Below are positions 8,992 to 17,198 of a stretch of DNA of 64,000 nucleotides, in pieces. Every line of letters starts with the position of its first letter. Position 1 is the first letter of the stretch. Source of the DNA: Deltaproteobacteria bacterium (lineage in GTDB: Bacteria > Desulfobacterota > Dissulfuribacteria > Dissulfuribacterales > QOAL01). A model generated the notes under the pieces. The model was not told the origin of the DNA. It saw nothing but the letters and a program-made list of their open reading frames with translations, and made no database searches. The position numbers and the translations under genes are program-made. The stretch spans positions 1-64,000 of the forward strand of contig JAJRZR010000035.1 in assembly GCA_024275145.1 (NCBI GenBank), read 5' to 3'.

Positions 8992-11085
8992 ATGGCTACC
9001 GAAGCCGCAAGAAGCCTGTGGTCCGGCATACGTATAGACAGGAACAACCTCATTGCATCCCTTGGAGTAGTGGGAATCCTCCTTTTGATGGTCCTGCCAC
9101 TTCCCTCGCCAGCCTTGGACCTGTTCCTAGCGCTCAACATAACCATATCACTGCTCGTGTTCCTGTTGGCATTATACGTCATCAAGCCGCTTGATTTTCC
9201 GATATTCCCTTCCCTGCTTCTGCTCACCACCCTCTTCAGACTTTCCCTGAACATTGCATCGACCAGGCTTATACTGCTTCATGGCCACGAAGGACCGGAT
9301 GCTGCCGGCAAGATCATAATGGGTTTTGGAAAATTCGTAGTGGGCGGCAACTACGTCGTAGGCGGTATAGTGTTCGCCATCCTAGTGATCATCAACTTCG
9401 TGGTCATCACCAAGGGGTCTGGGCGAATCGCAGAGGTGGCGGCCCGCTTCACCTTGGATGCTATGCCAGGCAAACAAATGGCCATAGACGCCGACCTTAA
9501 CGCAGGCCTCATAGATGAAAATGAAGCCAGGCGCAGGAGAAAGGAGGTGGCCAAGGAATCTGAATTCTATGGTGCCATGGACGGTGCCAGCAAATTTGTC
9601 CGGGGAGAGGCCATTGCCGGTCTTATCATAATGGCCATAAACGTAATAGGCGGCTTCATAATCGGGGTGCTTCAACAGAATATGCCGGCAAGCTCTGCTG
9701 CCCAAAGCTATACCCTCTTGACCATAGGCGACGGCCTCGTCTCACAGATACCTGCCCTTATCATCTCCACTGCTGCCGGCATCCTGGTCAGCCGCGCTGC
9801 GTCCAGCACCAACATGGGCTCCGAATTCGTGAAACAGTTTGCCCTCCATCCACAGGCACTTGGCGTCACCTCCTGCGTAGTCTTCTTTTTTGGAATGGTA
9901 CCGGGGCTGCCTGCCGTACCATTTTCCCTCCTTGCTGCAGGAATGGCAGCCCTGGCATGGATAGCCTACAGAGAGCAATCAAGGGCAGCGGAGCAGGCTG
10001 CATTGGAGGAGACAACAGAAAGCAAGGCTGAAGCCGCCCAACCCGGATCATCTGAAGAGATAGAACAACTACTCATCATGGACATACTTGAGTTGGAGGT
10101 AGGTTACGGCCTCATCTCCCTGGTAGATGAAGAACAGGGAGGCGATCTCCTGGAACGTATAAAGTCAATCCGACGTCAATTTGCCCAGGAAATGGGTATT
10201 ATTGTGCCCCCGTTACATGTCAGGGACAATCTCCAGTTGAACCCTGGCCAGTATTCCATCCTTATAAAAGGTATCGATGTGGCCAAGGGTGAACTGCTCA
10301 TGGGCCATCTTCTAGCTATGGATCCTGGAAACGCCAAAAGAAAGGTGGAAGGCATTCCAACTACTGAACCGGCCTTTGGCCTTCCAGCCCTGTGGATTCC
10401 GGAAGAAAAACGGGAAGAAGCCCAACTGGCAGGCTATACCGTGGTAGACCTTTCCACGGTGGTGGCGACCCATCTGGCAGAGGTGATAAAGAAAAATGCA
10501 GACGAACTTCTTGGAAGGCAAGAGGTCCAACGGCTTCTGGACGCCCTTGCCAAGACCCATCCAAAGGCCGTAGAGGAGGTCACCGAATCCCTTTCCCTAG
10601 GACTGATTCAAAAGGTTCTCCAGAACCTCGTCAGGGAAAATATATCCATAAGGGACTTGCTTACCATCTCTGAGACTCTGGCTGATTATGCACCGGTCAC
10701 CAAGGATCCCGACATATTAACCGAATATGTGCGTCAAAAACTTGGCAGGGCCATTGTCAAACCCTTCCTTACCGAGGAAGGTAGTCTGCCGGTCCTTACC
10801 ATGGATACCAGCCTGGAAGAGCAACTGAGAAACAGCATTCAACAGACCGAACATGGCAGCTTCCTTGCATTGGATCCAGCCAATGCACAACGGATTATTC
10901 AGGCGATCCAGAAGGGCGTGGAAGAGACCACACAAAAGGGCTTCCAGGCCGTGATACTGACAAATCCAGCCATCAGGCGACACCTTAGGAAATTGATAGA
11001 ACGCTTCGTTCCAAATGTCACGGTTCTTTCCCATTCAGAGATTCCGAGCAACGTGAAACTGGAGTCCATCGCTATAATAAGATAG
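8992..11085 (+). CDS. flhA: Flagellar export protein FlhA
   Basis: A 697-residue export-gate protein that forms a nonameric ring receiving chaperone-substrate complexes and uses the proton motive force. Eight membrane segments occupy the first half. The FHIPEP loop is visible (RIAEVAARFTLDAMPGKQMAID, followed by DADLNAGLIDENEARRRR). The large cytoplasmic domain fills the second half, and the length matches the family. ATG 8992 directly abuts the flhB stop with an AGGGGAGGT site inside flhB, which suggests translational coupling. Confidence 0.97.
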   Translation: MATEAARSLWSGIRIDRNNLIASLGVVGILLLMVLPLPSPALDLFLALNITISLLVFLLALYVIKPLDFPIFPSLLLLTTLFRLSLNIASTRLILLHGHEGPDAAGKIIMGFGKFVVGGNYVVGGIVFAILVIINFVVITKGSGRIAEVAARFTLDAMPGKQMAIDADLNAGLIDENEARRRRKEVAKESEFYGAMDGASKFVRGEAIAGLIIMAINVIGGFIIGVLQQNMPASSAAQSYTLLTIGDGLVSQIPALIISTAAGILVSRAASSTNMGSEFVKQFALHPQALGVTSCVVFFFGMVPGLPAVPFSLLAAGMAALAWIAYREQSRAAEQAALEETTESKAEAAQPGSSEEIEQLLIMDILELEVGYGLISLVDEEQGGDLLERIKSIRRQFAQEMGIIVPPLHVRDNLQLNPGQYSILIKGIDVAKGELLMGHLLAMDPGNAKRKVEGIPTTEPAFGLPALWIPEEKREEAQLAGYTVVDLSTVVATHLAEVIKKNADELLGRQEVQRLLDALAKTHPKAVEEVTESLSLGLIQKVLQNLVRENISIRDLLTISETLADYAPVTKDPDILTEYVRQKLGRAIVKPFLTEEGSLPVLTMDTSLEEQLRNSIQQTEHGSFLALDPANAQRIIQAIQKGVEETTQKGFQAVILTNPAIRRHLRKLIERFVPNVTVLSHSEIPSNVKLESIAIIR

Positions 11086-11138
11086 CGGACAGTACAGGGG
11101 AAAGAACCACTAACAGAGAAAGGATGAGTGGATAGAGC

Positions 11139-12416
11139 GTGCATATTAAACGTTTCAGGGCCAAAGATGTGACCTCAGCCCTAGAGATGGTCAAAAACCA
11201 ACTTGGGCAGGATGCTGTCATATTGAGTACCGGCAAGAAAAGGGCGAGAAACGAAAAAACCGGCGGGTTCGAGCGGTTCGTGGAGGTGATTGCCGCGGTG
11301 GATCTCGACGAGCAGGCTCCTGGCAGGGGTTACCCACAACAGGCCGAACCGGTTGTAGGTGGGGCACAGGAAACCTGCCATCCACCCTTTGACGACAGGA
11401 TCAGGAAAGACATCCTGTCTGAAATCAATGAACTCAAGGCACTCATAAACGAAAAGATCGGGCTGCTGAAGGCCAATAGTGGGATGGAAGGCTACACACA
11501 GCAGCCTTTCTCACCTTTCCATGGAGGTTCATCGCTGCTCGTGATACAGGATGTATTTTCCGCCATGGGCATGGAAGAATCACTCATAAGACAGCTATCC
11601 TCCATGCTTTTGGCCTCTGCAAAGACAAAACGGCTACTTGACCATCGCTTCGTGGAAAGATGGCTTCTGGCCTATATCGCCCGCAACATGAACACCGGTC
11701 CAAAGGCCCATGAATGCACGGGGTCATGCTGGTGGGCCTTTGTTGGCCCGACAGGCGTGGGGAAGACCACTACCCTGGCAAAAATCGCTGCAAGGCTAAA
11801 ATACAGACATAAGAAAAACGGCCTTATCGTTACCGTCGATACCTACCGGTTGGGAGGTATCGAGCAGATCCAAAGGTATGCACAACTCATGGACATCCCC
11901 TTGGAGGCCGCAGGTAACCCTGATGAATTAAAGCGCATCTTCCTGGATAACCAGGACAAAGACTTCATCTTCGTTGATACTACCGGGAGGAATCCATGGT
12001 CAAAGAAACACAGGCAGGAACTTGCCGGACTATTCGAATCGATCCCTGACCTAAAGGCCCAGGTGCTTCTGTGTGCCACCTCAAAATCCCAGGACCTCAG
12101 AACCGCGATAGAGTGCTACAGGGAATTTCCAAATGCCGGTTGGATAATCTCGAAGATAGATGAAACCAGAACCTATGGTCCGATACTTACACCGGTCCTG
12201 AAATACAGGCTGCCCATATCATACTTGACCAATGGCCAACGGGTCCCCGAGGACCTGATCCATCTGACCCCTCTGAATTTTATAAATTTTATCTTTTCCA
12301 ATTCCCTCAGGACAAACGAATCCGAAGCGTACGAGTCAACCTCAGAGAGTATAGCTAAGAAGATGAAACCTGCAAATCAGAAAAAGATGAGCATAATAGT
12401 CCAGGAGCTATCATGA
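11139..12416 (+). CDS. flhF: Flagellar SRP-type GTPase FlhF
   Basis: A 425-residue GTPase of the SRP54/FtsY group that sets the site and number of polar flagella. The start is GTG 11139 (MHIKRFRAKDVTSALEMVKNQLG, the usual FlhF N-terminus). The NG domain begins near residue 195, with P-loop GPTGVGKTTTLAK, DTYRLGGIEQI, DTTGRN and SKIDETRTYG. Its last four bases overlap the start of flhG (ATGA), so the two opposing regulators are translationally coupled. This pair usually indicates polar flagellation. Confidence 0.96.
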   Translation: MHIKRFRAKDVTSALEMVKNQLGQDAVILSTGKKRARNEKTGGFERFVEVIAAVDLDEQAPGRGYPQQAEPVVGGAQETCHPPFDDRIRKDILSEINELKALINEKIGLLKANSGMEGYTQQPFSPFHGGSSLLVIQDVFSAMGMEESLIRQLSSMLLASAKTKRLLDHRFVERWLLAYIARNMNTGPKAHECTGSCWWAFVGPTGVGKTTTLAKIAARLKYRHKKNGLIVTVDTYRLGGIEQIQRYAQLMDIPLEAAGNPDELKRIFLDNQDKDFIFVDTTGRNPWSKKHRQELAGLFESIPDLKAQVLLCATSKSQDLRTAIECYREFPNAGWIISKIDETRTYGPILTPVLKYRLPISYLTNGQRVPEDLIHLTPLNFINFIFSNSLRTNESEAYESTSESIAKKMKPANQKKMSIIVQELS

Positions 12417-13309
12417 ACCAAGCCGCCACGCTAAGAGACTGGAAACTAAACGGCCATGGATATGAAAAATCATCCATTGATTCTTGGTCTACGGCGCACA
12501 AAAGGAAATCCCCTCGGGTACTTTGTTTCAGCAGCGGGAAGGGCGGCGTTGGCAAAACCAGTGTGGTCATAAACCTTGCCATGGCCCTGGGTAAGATGGG
12601 TAAAAAGGTCTTGATACTGGATGCTGATCTCGGATTGGCGAACGTGGACGTCATGCTGGGGCTCATACCCAAGTACACCATCCAGCACGTATTTTCAGGT
12701 GAGAGGAGCCTTGAGGAGATCCTGGTCACCGGGCCCGGAGGTATGCTCATACTACCCGCTGGCTCAGGGGTGCCCGAGCTTGCAAACCTGAACGAAGGCG
12801 AAAAATTGCTCCTACTGAACGAAATGGAGGGTCTGTCATCCCGCATAGATGCGATGCTGATCGACACAGCTGCTGGAATTTCGGAAAACGTCCTCTATTT
12901 CAATCTGGCTGCACAGCAACGGATTATCATTGCAACCCCTGAACCCACCTCCATAACCGATGCCTACGCCTTGATAAAGGTGCTGTCGAAGAGGCACCAG
13001 GTAAAGGACTTTTCCATATTGGTAAACTGGGCCGATTCCCAGAGAGAGGCTGAAAACGTCTACAAGCAACTCTCCATGGTAGCCGACCGGTTTCTTGGAT
13101 TGCTATCCCTGGACTTCCTTGGCTACATCCCCAAGGATTCCAATGTGCCCAAGTCGGTCAGGTATCAAAAGGCCTTGTTGGAAACACATCCAGGATCAAA
13201 AGCCAGCCGTGGATTTGAAAGGTTGGCCAAAAACATTCTTAACGACAGGTGTAAAACAAATGTTGACGGGAACATCAAATTTTTCTGGGAGCATCTTCTC
13301 AAATCCTGA
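12413..13309 (+). CDS. flhG: MinD-like ATPase FlhG (FleN)
   Basis: A 298-residue ParA/MinD-type ATPase that limits flagellar number by antagonising FlhF. The deviant Walker A motif SSGKGGVGKTSVVINLA lies near residue 42, with DADLGLANVDVMLG and DTAAGISENVL (Walker B side) following. The roughly 38-residue N-terminal extension (NQAATLRDW) resembles the FlhG activator peptide with a DQAxxLR-type motif that stimulates FlhF GTPase activity. fliA starts 7 bases downstream. Confidence 0.95.
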   Translation: MNQAATLRDWKLNGHGYEKSSIDSWSTAHKRKSPRVLCFSSGKGGVGKTSVVINLAMALGKMGKKVLILDADLGLANVDVMLGLIPKYTIQHVFSGERSLEEILVTGPGGMLILPAGSGVPELANLNEGEKLLLLNEMEGLSSRIDAMLIDTAAGISENVLYFNLAAQQRIIIATPEPTSITDAYALIKVLSKRHQVKDFSILVNWADSQREAENVYKQLSMVADRFLGLLSLDFLGYIPKDSNVPKSVRYQKALLETHPGSKASRGFERLAKNILNDRCKTNVDGNIKFFWEHLLKS

Positions 13310-13316
13310 TGGAATT

Positions 13317-14123
13317 ATGACACACAACACGAATCCTAAAATACGGGATTATACGGCGGAATTCTTCGGAACCGGACAACCCCTGTCGCGGGAGAAGAGA
13401 GAGGAGTTGATACTGCGTTACGCCCCGCTGGTAAAATACGTGGCAGGCAGGCTTGCAATGAAACTACCTCCACACGTGATGCCCGACGACCTTATCAGTG
13501 CCGGTGTGATAGGGCTCATGGACGCTATCGAAAAATTCGATCCTGCCAAGAGGATCCGTTTCAAGACCTATGCGGAGTTTCGAATCAGGGGTGCCATGCT
13601 TGATGAGTTGCGCTCCATGGACTGGGTTCCCAGGTCGGTCAGGAAGAAGGCAAGCGAACTGGAAAAGACCTTCGAAAAACTCCAGAAGGATCTTGGACGC
13701 CCGCCGGAAGACGAGGAACTGGCAAAGGCTATGGGGCTGAGCATGGAAAAATACTACCAACTCCTGGACAAGACCCGCAATATCTCCTTCCTGGACATTG
13801 ACGTAATAAGAAAAAGGATGCCGGACAGCAGTGACGACGACCTCTTTGACCTCATTGCAGATGACGGTGAAAGTGATCCATTCGTAAGGATGAATCTCCA
13901 GGAGGTCAAGGAGATACTGGTCAACAGCATCAAGGCCCTTCCTGAAAAGGAAAGGCTCGTGGTATCGCTCTATTACTATGAGCAACTGACCATGAGGGAG
14001 ATCGGAGAGATAATGGGTTATACAGAATCCAGAATTTCTCAGATGCATACGAAGGCAATGTTGAAATTGCGGGCCGACCTAGCCTCCATAGGAGACGAAC
14101 ACAGGGGACGACTTCTCACATAG
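13317..14123 (+). CDS. fliA: Flagellar sigma factor FliA (sigma-28)
   Basis: A 268-residue sigma factor for late flagellar genes. Region 2 (LILRYAPLVKYVAGRLAMKLPPHV, DLISAGVIGLMDAIEKFD, YAEFRIRGAMLDELR) and region 4 (LPEKERLVVSLYYYEQLTMREIGEIMGYTESRISQMHTKA) are both present. The track start at 13095 overlaps flhG; ATG 13317 gives the family length. A matching sigma-28 promoter lies upstream of cheY and a weaker one upstream of flaG. Confidence 0.96.
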   Translation: MTHNTNPKIRDYTAEFFGTGQPLSREKREELILRYAPLVKYVAGRLAMKLPPHVMPDDLISAGVIGLMDAIEKFDPAKRIRFKTYAEFRIRGAMLDELRSMDWVPRSVRKKASELEKTFEKLQKDLGRPPEDEELAKAMGLSMEKYYQLLDKTRNISFLDIDVIRKRMPDSSDDDLFDLIADDGESDPFVRMNLQEVKEILVNSIKALPEKERLVVSLYYYEQLTMREIGEIMGYTESRISQMHTKAMLKLRADLASIGDEHRGRLLT

Positions 14124-14275
14124 GTTTTCAGCAGGCCTGTCCCGCTTGCGCCAGTGCCCGGGCACAAAAATACCGCCCCAATGGGGCATGCCTGTGGTAA
14201 AAAATCCGGTCCATAGACCAACCTTGGGATATCGGGCAGATCCATTTGCCCATATCCCGTGAGGGGCATCACCCT

Positions 14276-14530
14276 GGATTATGCAGCTCGTAAGTTTGCC
14301 AAAGATGCAAGGCGGAAGGACACGTAAGACCTACTTGTATACTTCAACTGCCCGACAACGCAGTAAATTCGGCAAAATCGTGCGCCCCTTGCGGCTTCAA
14401 ATGCTGGATGATTTCGTTGAGAAGTGCTGCACCTTCTGGGTGAACCGAATAGGATGCTGATTTGCTTATAACATCTTGTAATTTTAACGCAATTCTATTT
14501 ATTCAGCATTTGAAGTGCATAATTTGGGAT
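14276..14530 (+). repeat. Family A MITE-like repeat, copy A1
   Basis: A 255-bp non-coding element beginning GGATTATGCAGCTCGTAAG and ending GAAGTGCATAATTTGGGAT; the ends are imperfect inverted repeats. By eye it is close to 87 percent identical to copy A2 at 37034-37290 along its whole length. The left 120 bp is itself an imperfect palindrome (TTTGCCAAA ... TTCGGCAAA around a TACTTGTATACTTCAA centre). It has no transposase or ORF. Confidence 0.8.
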
Positions 14531-14637
14531 TACCTGCCGGGTCCACTGAGGTACAAGCGGACCGGTGCTTGTGCCAATTTTCAATAATGATTGAAATAAA
14601 AAAACATGGAAGTCTCCCTGTGCCATAATAAGTGGCT

Positions 14638-14664
14638 TAAACTTTTTTACCTCTATTCCGATAA
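14638..14664 (+). promoter_or_regulatory. Sigma-28 (FliA) promoter of cheY
   Basis: TAAACTTT begins at 14638, and TCCGATAA at 14657-14664 follows TAAA after exactly 15 bases. The classical FliA consensus is TAAAGTTT-N11-GCCGATAA, so this matches 14 of 16 positions with ideal spacing. It lies 134 bases before the cheY start and 3.5 hundred bases after the end of fliA. Confidence 0.8.
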
Positions 14665-14797
14665 ACTCTTTATAGAAGGACCGAACAAGTCGCTCAATTT
14701 TACCGAAAGACAGCCAGGATAACGGACATTGTTCATACCCAGGGGTTATGTGACACCAGGTGAACAGGCTGTATGAAAATTTATTCAGGAGGAAGCC

Positions 14798-15178
14798 ATG
14801 GCAGTGGACTATAATATGAACGTCTTGATAGTAGACGATTTTGCCACTATGCGCAGAATCGTTAAAAATATTCTTACCCAGATCGGATTTAAAAACTTCC
14901 TGGAGGCGGATGATGGCTCGGTGGCCTGGGAGATCTTACAGAAGCAGCACGTAGATTTCATCGTATCGGATTGGAATATGCCCAAGATGACCGGAATCGA
15001 GCTATTGAAAAAGGTACGGGCCGACGACAAGTTTAAGGATCTACCCTTTTTGATGGTTACTGCCGAGGCCCAAAAGGAAAACATAGTAGAGGCTGTAAAG
15101 GCAAGGGTAAGTAATTACATCGTAAAACCTTTCACGCCAGAAACGCTTAGCGAAAAAATCGACAAGATCTTCGGTTGA
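14798..15178 (+). CDS. cheY: Chemotaxis response regulator CheY
   Basis: A 126-residue single-domain receiver that, when phosphorylated by CheA, binds the FliM N-terminus and changes motor rotation. The acidic pair (IVDDFATMRR), the phospho-acceptor Asp near residue 58 (IVSDWNMPKMTG), the switch Thr (MVTAEA) and the Lys (YIVKPF) are all present. AGGAGGAAGCC gives a strong ribosome-binding site. A sigma-28 promoter lies upstream, so it is a late flagellar gene separate from the fliL-fliA run. Confidence 0.96.
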   Translation: MAVDYNMNVLIVDDFATMRRIVKNILTQIGFKNFLEADDGSVAWEILQKQHVDFIVSDWNMPKMTGIELLKKVRADDKFKDLPFLMVTAEAQKENIVEAVKARVSNYIVKPFTPETLSEKIDKIFG

Positions 15179-15364
15179 TAGGCCATGGACATGAAGATAC
15201 AAGGGATGTCTCCTGTTTGTCCCTGTCTTTTTAAGAGTACCTATCTTGAACCCTCTCCGGTCAGTAGCCAGACATACCAAGCAAACCCAGCAGGTGTTAT
15301 TCTTGATACAAATGGCAGGCAGGGATAATTACCCCGGCTTATCCTCCCATGGGTAGGCAGTGAC

Positions 15365-16516
15365 ATGCAAAGAGAAGAACGTACAGGCCCAAAAGGCAGG
15401 GCAGAGCATACGAGACAGGATTCATCCATATCAAAGGATGGAAACCCGTCTGTGAATATGGATAACGATACCGCCACGACCTCCTCTGACGGTGCCATTT
15501 ATCAAACCGCACAGGAACCAGGGATTCACCCACATGAAGACGCCATGAAAAATCATGATGAAAAGCATGGGGGGGAGCCACGTGCCCAGGGAGAAAACAG
15601 GCAGAATGCGTCGTCGTTTCTCGACTCGGACGATGAGATGGGCATCACTATCACGGATGATGAATTGTGGGAGGATGCAGATGGACTGGACGAGGTGCCT
15701 CTCTTCGATGAGGAGGAATTGATAGGGGATGATCCCAACAAAGACGAACATACCACCGGGGAAGGCGGCCCAGTAAGGGCCAGTGAAACCGGGGATGATA
15801 CAACCAGCAGCGTGGCAGGTAAAGAACAGGGACGAACAGGGCATGAAGGCCCTGATAACGCACCAGGAAAAACAGAAAACAGGGACGAACAGCCAAGTGT
15901 AGCAGACGAGAAGGATGAAACCGGCCAGCTTGACGAATCACTTACCGGTAGCGTATCCGCCATATCGCCTTGGATGACGTGGACAATCTCAGGTATTGGC
16001 CTTGCGTTGATCATGGCAGGCCTCATGGTTCTTTGGGAGCTTGCCGGCCCCTATGTGAGAGGAGAGGCAACCAATGTTGCAGTGGCAGACACTTCAGGTG
16101 TAACGTATTCTTCCGCTACAAATCAAAGGAATGGCGTCGCTCAGGCCAAGGAAGACGGCTCCAGTGGACCCCAGGATGACAAAACGGCATTGCAATCAAA
16201 ATGGTCACCCAAGGGCATCGAGGCCATTGACCTTGCCCCCTTTTTGATCCCGGCCCAGCGGGAGGGGGAACTTGTATTCTTCAAATTAAAGGTCGAATTA
16301 ATCGTACCGGATGCGACAACCAAACATGCACTTAAAAAAAGGGAGGCATGGGTACGGGACATAATTTACACACAATTGAAGGGGATCGATATAAGCCCTG
16401 GCGAAAAAGGCAACGTACTTTTAAAATATAGGAGACCTTTGCTTGCAAGATTAAACAAAAAGCTTTCTCCGCTTGAAATCCGGGACGTCCGGATCATGGG
16501 ATTTTTATTGAAATAG
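15365..16516 (+). CDS. Acidic single-pass membrane protein with FliL-like C-terminus
   Basis: A 383-residue protein in three parts. Residues 1-195 are a low-complexity, strongly acidic cytoplasmic region rich in Asp, Glu, Gly and Thr. One membrane segment follows (MTWTISGIGLALIMAGLMVLW). The last roughly 110 residues form a periplasmic domain (APFLIPAQREGELVFFKLKVELIV, then WVRDIIYTQLKG, ending EIRDVRIMGFLLK) that recalls FliL in layout. Its position between cheY and a DUF2802-like gene supports a flagellar or chemotaxis role. ATG 15365 has only a weak upstream site, so the exact start is uncertain. I do not recognise a named family. Confidence 0.75.
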   Translation: MQREERTGPKGRAEHTRQDSSISKDGNPSVNMDNDTATTSSDGAIYQTAQEPGIHPHEDAMKNHDEKHGGEPRAQGENRQNASSFLDSDDEMGITITDDELWEDADGLDEVPLFDEEELIGDDPNKDEHTTGEGGPVRASETGDDTTSSVAGKEQGRTGHEGPDNAPGKTENRDEQPSVADEKDETGQLDESLTGSVSAISPWMTWTISGIGLALIMAGLMVLWELAGPYVRGEATNVAVADTSGVTYSSATNQRNGVAQAKEDGSSGPQDDKTALQSKWSPKGIEAIDLAPFLIPAQREGELVFFKLKVELIVPDATTKHALKKREAWVRDIIYTQLKGIDISPGEKGNVLLKYRRPLLARLNKKLSPLEIRDVRIMGFLLK

Positions 16517-16519
16517 CAA

Positions 16520-16771
16520 ATGGCTTATGATGGCATCAAACAGTTGAGTTCCGTACGGCCGACAGACCCTGTAGGCGTAAGACCAAGGCATGTAAAAAAG
16601 GGGCCGAAGAAGAAAAAACAGGGGCAAGGCAGGCGCGGACACAGGGAGAACGACAAGGACCGGCTCACCCTGCAAGGCTCGCAAGAGATATCCTCCGCCA
16701 CCAACCATATTGACACGCAGTCACCTCCCAGGCCAGAAACCTCTAGGAAAAAAATTGATATCAGGGTTTGA
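16520..16771 (+). CDS. Small basic protein of the flagellar region
   Basis: An 83-residue, highly charged protein (GPKKKKQGQGRRGHRENDKDR) with no membrane segment and no recognised domain. It starts three bases after the preceding stop and overlaps the next gene slightly, so it fits an operon. Small Lys/Arg-rich proteins occur at this position in flagellar clusters of related bacteria, but the role is unknown. Coding status rests mainly on the tight spacing. Confidence 0.6.
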   Translation: MAYDGIKQLSSVRPTDPVGVRPRHVKKGPKKKKQGQGRRGHRENDKDRLTLQGSQEISSATNHIDTQSPPRPETSRKKIDIRV

Positions 16772-17198
16772 TTTGGTTTCCACCGATTTCTCATCGATCC
16801 TCGCAGGGATTCAGTTAGCCGTTGATGCGATTCTTTTTATCCTTATCCTTTTCCTTTATAGAAAGATAGGTGCCTTTGATCAGACAAAGCTTGCCAACAC
16901 ATTGAAGGCACTGGAAAAGGGCCAAAAATTATGCCGCGATCTTGAAAAGAACATCGAGGAAAAGGCGCGGTTGGTCAAAGAAATCTCCGGGCTCATCGAG
17001 ACACCTGCTACAAATCCGGTCGATGCCCCGCCCCACGACCCTGGCAGCCATGGAAATAGGGCCAAGGAACTGGCAGTAAGGCTCTGGAAGGAGGGTATGA
17101 GTATAGAGAGGATATCCAGGGAAACCGGTCTACAACCAGGGGAAATAGAACTGCTTACCGGCCTTTCCAAGTGTTCCCATGAAGATCCAGCTCATTGA
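16755..17198 (+). CDS. DUF2802-like membrane protein with HTH-like C-terminus
   Basis: A protein of about 147 residues with one N-terminal membrane segment (AVDAILFILILFLYRK), a coiled-coil region (LKALEKGQKLCRDLEKNIEEKARLVKEI) and a C-terminal helix-turn-helix-like stretch (VRLWKEGMSIERISRETGLQPGEIELL). This is the DUF2802 arrangement, common beside flagellar and chemotaxis genes. I choose TTG 16755, which has AGGA six bases upstream; TTG 16710 and TTG 16773 are alternatives. Its end overlaps recD by 20 bases. Confidence 0.75.
   Translation: MISGFDLVSTDFSSILAGIQLAVDAILFILILFLYRKIGAFDQTKLANTLKALEKGQKLCRDLEKNIEEKARLVKEISGLIETPATNPVDAPPHDPGSHGNRAKELAVRLWKEGMSIERISRETGLQPGEIELLTGLSKCSHEDPAH

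Larger units (their letters stand above)
14124..14797. other. Intergenic region with repeats and cheY promoter
   Basis: This 674-bp gap carries family B fragments with short palindromes (GTGCCCGGGCAC, CCCCAATGGGG) just after fliA, a full family A element at 14276-14530, and an AT-rich stretch with the sigma-28 promoter of cheY. No credible ORF was found. Confidence 0.6.
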
